Below, piece by piece: positions 6,767-9,028 of a stretch of DNA of 9,028 nucleotides. The notes under the pieces were generated by a model, which worked only from the letters and a program-made list of their open reading frames with translations, did not search any database and was not told the origin of the DNA. The stretch comes from Candidatus Hodarchaeota archaeon. Lineage in GTDB: Archaea > Asgardarchaeota > Heimdallarchaeia > Hodarchaeales > Hodarchaeaceae. Each line of letters starts with the position of its first letter. Within the stretch, counting starts at the first letter, position 1. The translations under genes were made by a program, and so were the position numbers. The stretch is from the NCBI GenBank assembly GCA_016840285.1, contig JAEOSR010000025.1, positions 1-9,028 on the forward strand, read 5' to 3'.

Positions 6767-7704
6767 TAGGTAACCTCCTTCCCAAATAGCTGCAAATATA
6801 GCTCCTCCAGCGTCATTAGTCGTGGAGTAAACGAGTAAACGGGGAAATTAAATTCCAGCAGATCCTGGAGTATCTGATTTGTAGTTTCAAGACCACCTTG
6901 ATATTCAATGAATATATTGGAATCATATACAACATTGAGAATATTAGCAATTGAGCTTAAGCTTTTCTTTTCTCTCTCTGTTAATGATCTAATAAGTTTC
7001 AATTCAATTATATTAGAGCTTAAGCGACTCTTTAGCTCTTCCATCTGCCGATCTTCAATTACTTCTCCATTTTTAAGGAATATTACCCTATCACTTATTT
7101 CAGCAACTTCAGGAAGATTATGTGAACTCATAAATACTGTTTTACCATCCTTTTTCAATGTTTTTATCAAATCACGAATCTCTCGTATCCCCTTTGGGTC
7201 CAAACCATTAGTTGGTTCATCAAAAATAACAAGTTCTGGATCATGAACTAAAACTTGAGCTATTCCCAGACGACGACACATACCTGTGCTAAATGTACCA
7301 ATTGATCTATGCCTGACTTCTGTTAATTGAACCAAATCCATTATTTCTTTGATAGATTGATTTATTACCCCTTGTTCCATTCGATAGAGGCGACATATGT
7401 GTCGTAAAAGTTGATTCGGTGTGAGATTATCGTAAAATCCTGGAAGTTCAACAAGCGCGCCTATTCTTCGCATAATTTTCCGTTCTTGCCCCTTCATTTG
7501 TTCCGAAAATATGAAGACGTCTCCACTTGAAGGACGAAGCAAGTTCAGTAAGATTTGGATTGTAGTGGTTTTTCCAGCTCCATTTGGGCCTAAATAACCA
7601 ACTGATGCCCCTGTTCTAATATTCAGATCCAAAGAATTTAACGCTTGAACTCCTCCAGGAAAAGTTTTACTGAGATTAACAGTTTCTATAGCCGTTATTA
7701 CCAT
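6766..7704 (-). CDS. ABC exporter ATPase, BcrA/NatA type
   Basis: Nucleotide-binding subunit that powers the adjacent permease from the inner face of the membrane. In 312 residues all motifs are present: Walker A GPNGAGKT (39-46), C-loop FSTGM (138-142), Walker B LVIFDEP (158-164), D-loop GLDP (167-170) and H-loop His195 in SSH. The Q-loop position reads ALVELPGFYDNLT, with Glu86 in place of the usual Gln; this is typical of the bacitracin-type subgroup rather than a defect. The region after about 225 is the C-terminal extension common to BcrA/NatA ATPases. ATG 7704 has GGTGA at 7709-7713. The gene lies 50 bases after the winged-HTH gene in the same operon and overlaps the permease gene by one base. 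Confidence 0.95.
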   Translation of the reverse strand: MVITAIETVNLSKTFPGGVQALNSLDLNIRTGASVGYLGPNGAGKTTTIQILLNLLRPSSGDVFIFSEQMKGQERKIMRRIGALVELPGFYDNLTPNQLLRHICRLYRMEQGVINQSIKEIMDLVQLTEVRHRSIGTFSTGMCRRLGIAQVLVHDPELVIFDEPTNGLDPKGIREIRDLIKTLKKDGKTVFMSSHNLPEVAEISDRVIFLKNGEVIEDRQMEELKSRLSSNIIELKLIRSLTEREKKSLSSIANILNVVYDSNIFIEYQGGLETTNQILQDLLEFNFPVYSFTPRLMTLEELYLQLFGKEVT

Positions 7705-7754
7705 ATTTTCACCTTCTAATCATTTTTTTATCTGTAATCTCCTCAATATCCATA

Positions 7755-7991
7755 TCAAATCCTCTTTGAAGCATAGTAATGACGACGCATATCGTGGATG
7801 TTCGGAATTCTGGTAATTAGATTTGTATTACGTAGAATTCGAAGAGCATTTCGAATTGTTCTCACTGAATAACTAGTATTTTTCTCAATCTCGCAGATTT
7901 CAACTTTTCTCTTCGATTCAATAATTTTATAAATCGCCAGAGCGGATGGAGGCAAATTAAACAAAATATTCACATGAGTCTGCTCCGACAT
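7755..7991 (-). CDS. Small winged helix-turn-helix protein, first gene of exporter operon
   Basis: A 78-residue DNA-binding-type protein resembling the TrmB/MarR/ArsR-like winged helix of archaeal regulators. SALAIYKIIE (16-25) is the first helix. EICEIEKNTSYSVRTIRNALRILRNT... (31-58) gives two helices with the recognition helix at about 42-56, and RIPNIHDMRRHYY (61-73) forms the wing. No ligand or membrane domain follows. Upstream TTG (8006) and GTG (8003) codons are in frame, but GGTGA at 8000-8004 sits eight bases before ATG 7991, so that start is preferred. It leads the operon and may regulate it, or respond to its own signal, alongside the divergent TetR protein. Its target is not visible. 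It could also be an effector acting elsewhere. Confidence 0.8.
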   Translation of the reverse strand: MSEQTHVNILFNLPPSALAIYKIIESKRKVEICEIEKNTSYSVRTIRNALRILRNTNLITRIPNIHDMRRHYYASKRI

Positions 7992-8013
7992 TCTTTTTTT
8001 CACCAATCTTAAT

Positions 8014-8032
8014 ATTAGACATTCTGTCTAAT
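8014..8032. promoter_or_regulatory. Perfect 19-bp inverted repeat, probable TetR operator
   Basis: ATTAGACA-TTC-TGTCTAAT: 8-bp arms with no mismatch and a 3-bp centre. Size and symmetry fit a TetR-family dimer site. It sits between the divergent tetR gene and the exporter operon, at the expected transcription start of the operon, so binding would block the promoter. Occupancy by the neighbouring TetR protein is inferred. Confidence 0.7.
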
Positions 8033-8051
8033 TATAGATGAAATGTTAAAC

Positions 8052-8066
8052 TTTATATATTTTCCG
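8052..8066 (-). promoter_or_regulatory. Exporter operon promoter (BRE/TATA)
   Basis: The minus strand reads CGGAAAATATATAAA: a BRE-like purine stretch followed by TATATAAA centred near 8056. The expected transcription start is about 8030, inside the inverted repeat at 8014-8032, giving a leader of about 38 bases to ATG 7991. Confidence 0.6.
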
Positions 8067-8072
8067 ATATGG

Positions 8073-8090
8073 GATATAATAATATACTTA
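8073..8090 (+). promoter_or_regulatory. tetR promoter (TATA region)
   Basis: GATATAATAATATACTTA on the plus strand would start transcription near 8108, leaving about 34 bases before GTG 8142. The inverted repeat lies about 40 bases upstream of this box, so the tetR gene itself would be less directly blocked than the exporter operon. Confidence 0.45.
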
Positions 8091-8141
8091 GAGTAAAACT
8101 TTTAAATCATCAACCTTACTATTCTATTAGGAGACATTTTA

Positions 8142-8882
8142 GTGGAAAATACTAGTATAACAGCATCTAGTGAAACACATGGCAAAAAATTGACAAGAAG
8201 AGAGCGTAAAATTCTAAAAACTCGAAATCTAATTCTTGAGTCCGCAAAACAATTATTTGAAAAAAAGGCATATGAAGAAGTGAAAATGGAAGATATCTCA
8301 GAGCACGCGGATTTGAGTAGAGCTACTCTATACAACCATTTTGATAATAAAGAATCAATTTATTTTGAAATTGGGATTAAATGTCTAAGAGAGCTTAGCA
8401 ATAAACACAATGATCTGATGGGGTCAGGTCATTCAGGATTAGAGCAGATTATGATTTTATGTAAAGATCTGTTAAGAACATTGCTAGAAGCACCTCTCAC
8501 GCATGAAATTACTCGTCGTTATCTCCTAATGAATATTCAAGCAAAAATACCTACACATGTAATTATAAAGGAACTAGAAACAGGAAAGAAAAAAATCAAT
8601 GACTTAGACCAATCTTCATTAATTTTAATCAAGTATCTAAAAGAAATGAGGAATTTCGAGAAGAATTGGGAAAATGCAATCGAAAAAGGATTTTCTGATA
8701 AATCCATCACACATACATTGAATCCAGATCAATTAGTCCATTTCATTTTTATGATGATTTTAGGGGTGGGTGATAGGTTTAAATTGGAAGAATTGTCCTT
8801 AGCTAGAGTAAATTTAACTAAGGACCTTCTTATTTCATCAATCCTAGATTTAATTCGAAGAGATTTAACTTTTACTTCTTGA
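8142..8882 (+). CDS. TetR-family transcriptional regulator
   Basis: Ligand-responsive repressor of 246 residues. After a charged N-terminal arm (1-24, with KKLTRRERK), the canonical TetR helix-turn-helix occupies about 25-71: ILESAKQLFEKKAYEEV, then MEDISEHADLSRATLYNHFDNKESIY, with the recognition helix near 57-66. The remainder (about 75-246) is helical and varied, as expected of the ligand-binding and dimerisation domain; the ligand cannot be predicted. The GTG start has AGGAG at 8129-8133, eight bases upstream, and the N-terminal arm is in frame from there. It is divergent from the ABC operon, with a perfect palindrome in the shared gap, so it most likely represses the exporter until an exported compound binds. 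The length is slightly above the usual 190-220 residues, largely because of the N-terminal arm. Confidence 0.93.
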   Translation: MENTSITASSETHGKKLTRRERKILKTRNLILESAKQLFEKKAYEEVKMEDISEHADLSRATLYNHFDNKESIYFEIGIKCLRELSNKHNDLMGSGHSGLEQIMILCKDLLRTLLEAPLTHEITRRYLLMNIQAKIPTHVIIKELETGKKKINDLDQSSLILIKYLKEMRNFEKNWENAIEKGFSDKSITHTLNPDQLVHFIFMMILGVGDRFKLEELSLARVNLTKDLLISSILDLIRRDLTFTS

Positions 8883-9028
8883 TTAACGTCAAGAGTATCA
8901 TAAATAATAGATTCAACATGCTAAAGAATGAGTGTAACTGTAGAACGAACCTGAACTAAAAGGTTGAATTTTCATGATATTGCTATCTCTGTAGTTATAT
9001 AGTTTCAAGTAAATTGTGTCGTCAAATC
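8883..9028. other. Right-edge non-coding stretch
   Basis: The 146 bases after tetR hold no gene that I can support. AACC at about 8949 and GGTT at about 8962 could pair weakly. A short minus-strand frame open from the edge (8913-9026) has no recognisable content. Confidence 0.4.

Noticed and set aside
6908..7246. Plus-strand open frame of 112 codons opposite the ABC ATPase
   Set aside because: Antisense to a gene with all ABC motifs; serine/leucine-rich shadow composition.
8102..8335. Minus-strand open frame opposite the start of tetR
   Set aside because: Antisense to the conserved helix-turn-helix; no Shine-Dalgarno or family resemblance.
8913..9026. Short minus-strand frame open from the right edge
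   Set aside because: Only about 37 codons before a TGA, no motif, and chance openness at this length is common; it could be the end of a gene but cannot be supported.

Overview
The window looks archaeal, probably from an AT-rich mesophilic lineage. The base composition is low in GC by eye. Most genes are preceded by TATA-like boxes about 25-27 bases from a plausible transcription start, some with a purine-rich BRE-like flank. Several starts have GGTGA or GGAGG Shine-Dalgarno sites, and GTG and TTG starts occur. The protein set (short HicB, BcrA/NatA-type exporter, cytosolic S10 peptidase, MBL hydrolase with a SAP-like tail) would fit an Asgard-type or other deep archaeal genome, but no single marker fixes the lineage.

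Layout. Positions 1-1848 hold a nucleic-acid-acting module on the minus strand: a hicB-hicA toxin-antitoxin pair (1412-1848), then an N6-adenine-type DNA methyltransferase that runs off the left edge (1-1283). It is read minus-strand without a stop codon and carries clear FGDFQTP, EPTCGTG and NPPW motifs. Next is a minus-strand metallo-beta-lactamase-fold hydrolase with a C-terminal SAP-like segment (1946-2878). A divergent intergenic region separates it from a plus-strand family S10 serine carboxypeptidase with no signal peptide (3172-4671).

Positions 4716-7991 form a tight minus-strand five-gene operon, read in the order small winged-HTH protein, ABC ATPase, ABC-2 permease, membrane-anchored extracellular protein, class I SAM methyltransferase. 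Gene junctions overlap or are a few bases apart, and Shine-Dalgarno sites lie in the preceding gene. A TetR-family regulator (8142-8882) is divergent from this operon. Between them is a perfect 19-bp inverted repeat, with 8-bp arms and a 3-bp spacer, lying over the expected transcription start of the exporter operon.

How it fits together: the right half reads as a TetR-controlled export cassette of BcrA/NatA type with two extra, poorly understood subunits, the extracellular membrane protein and the methyltransferase. The left half looks like the edge of a defence or accessory region. The hydrolase and the peptidase between them look like stand-alone metabolic genes. No rRNA, tRNA, CRISPR array or insertion sequence was seen.
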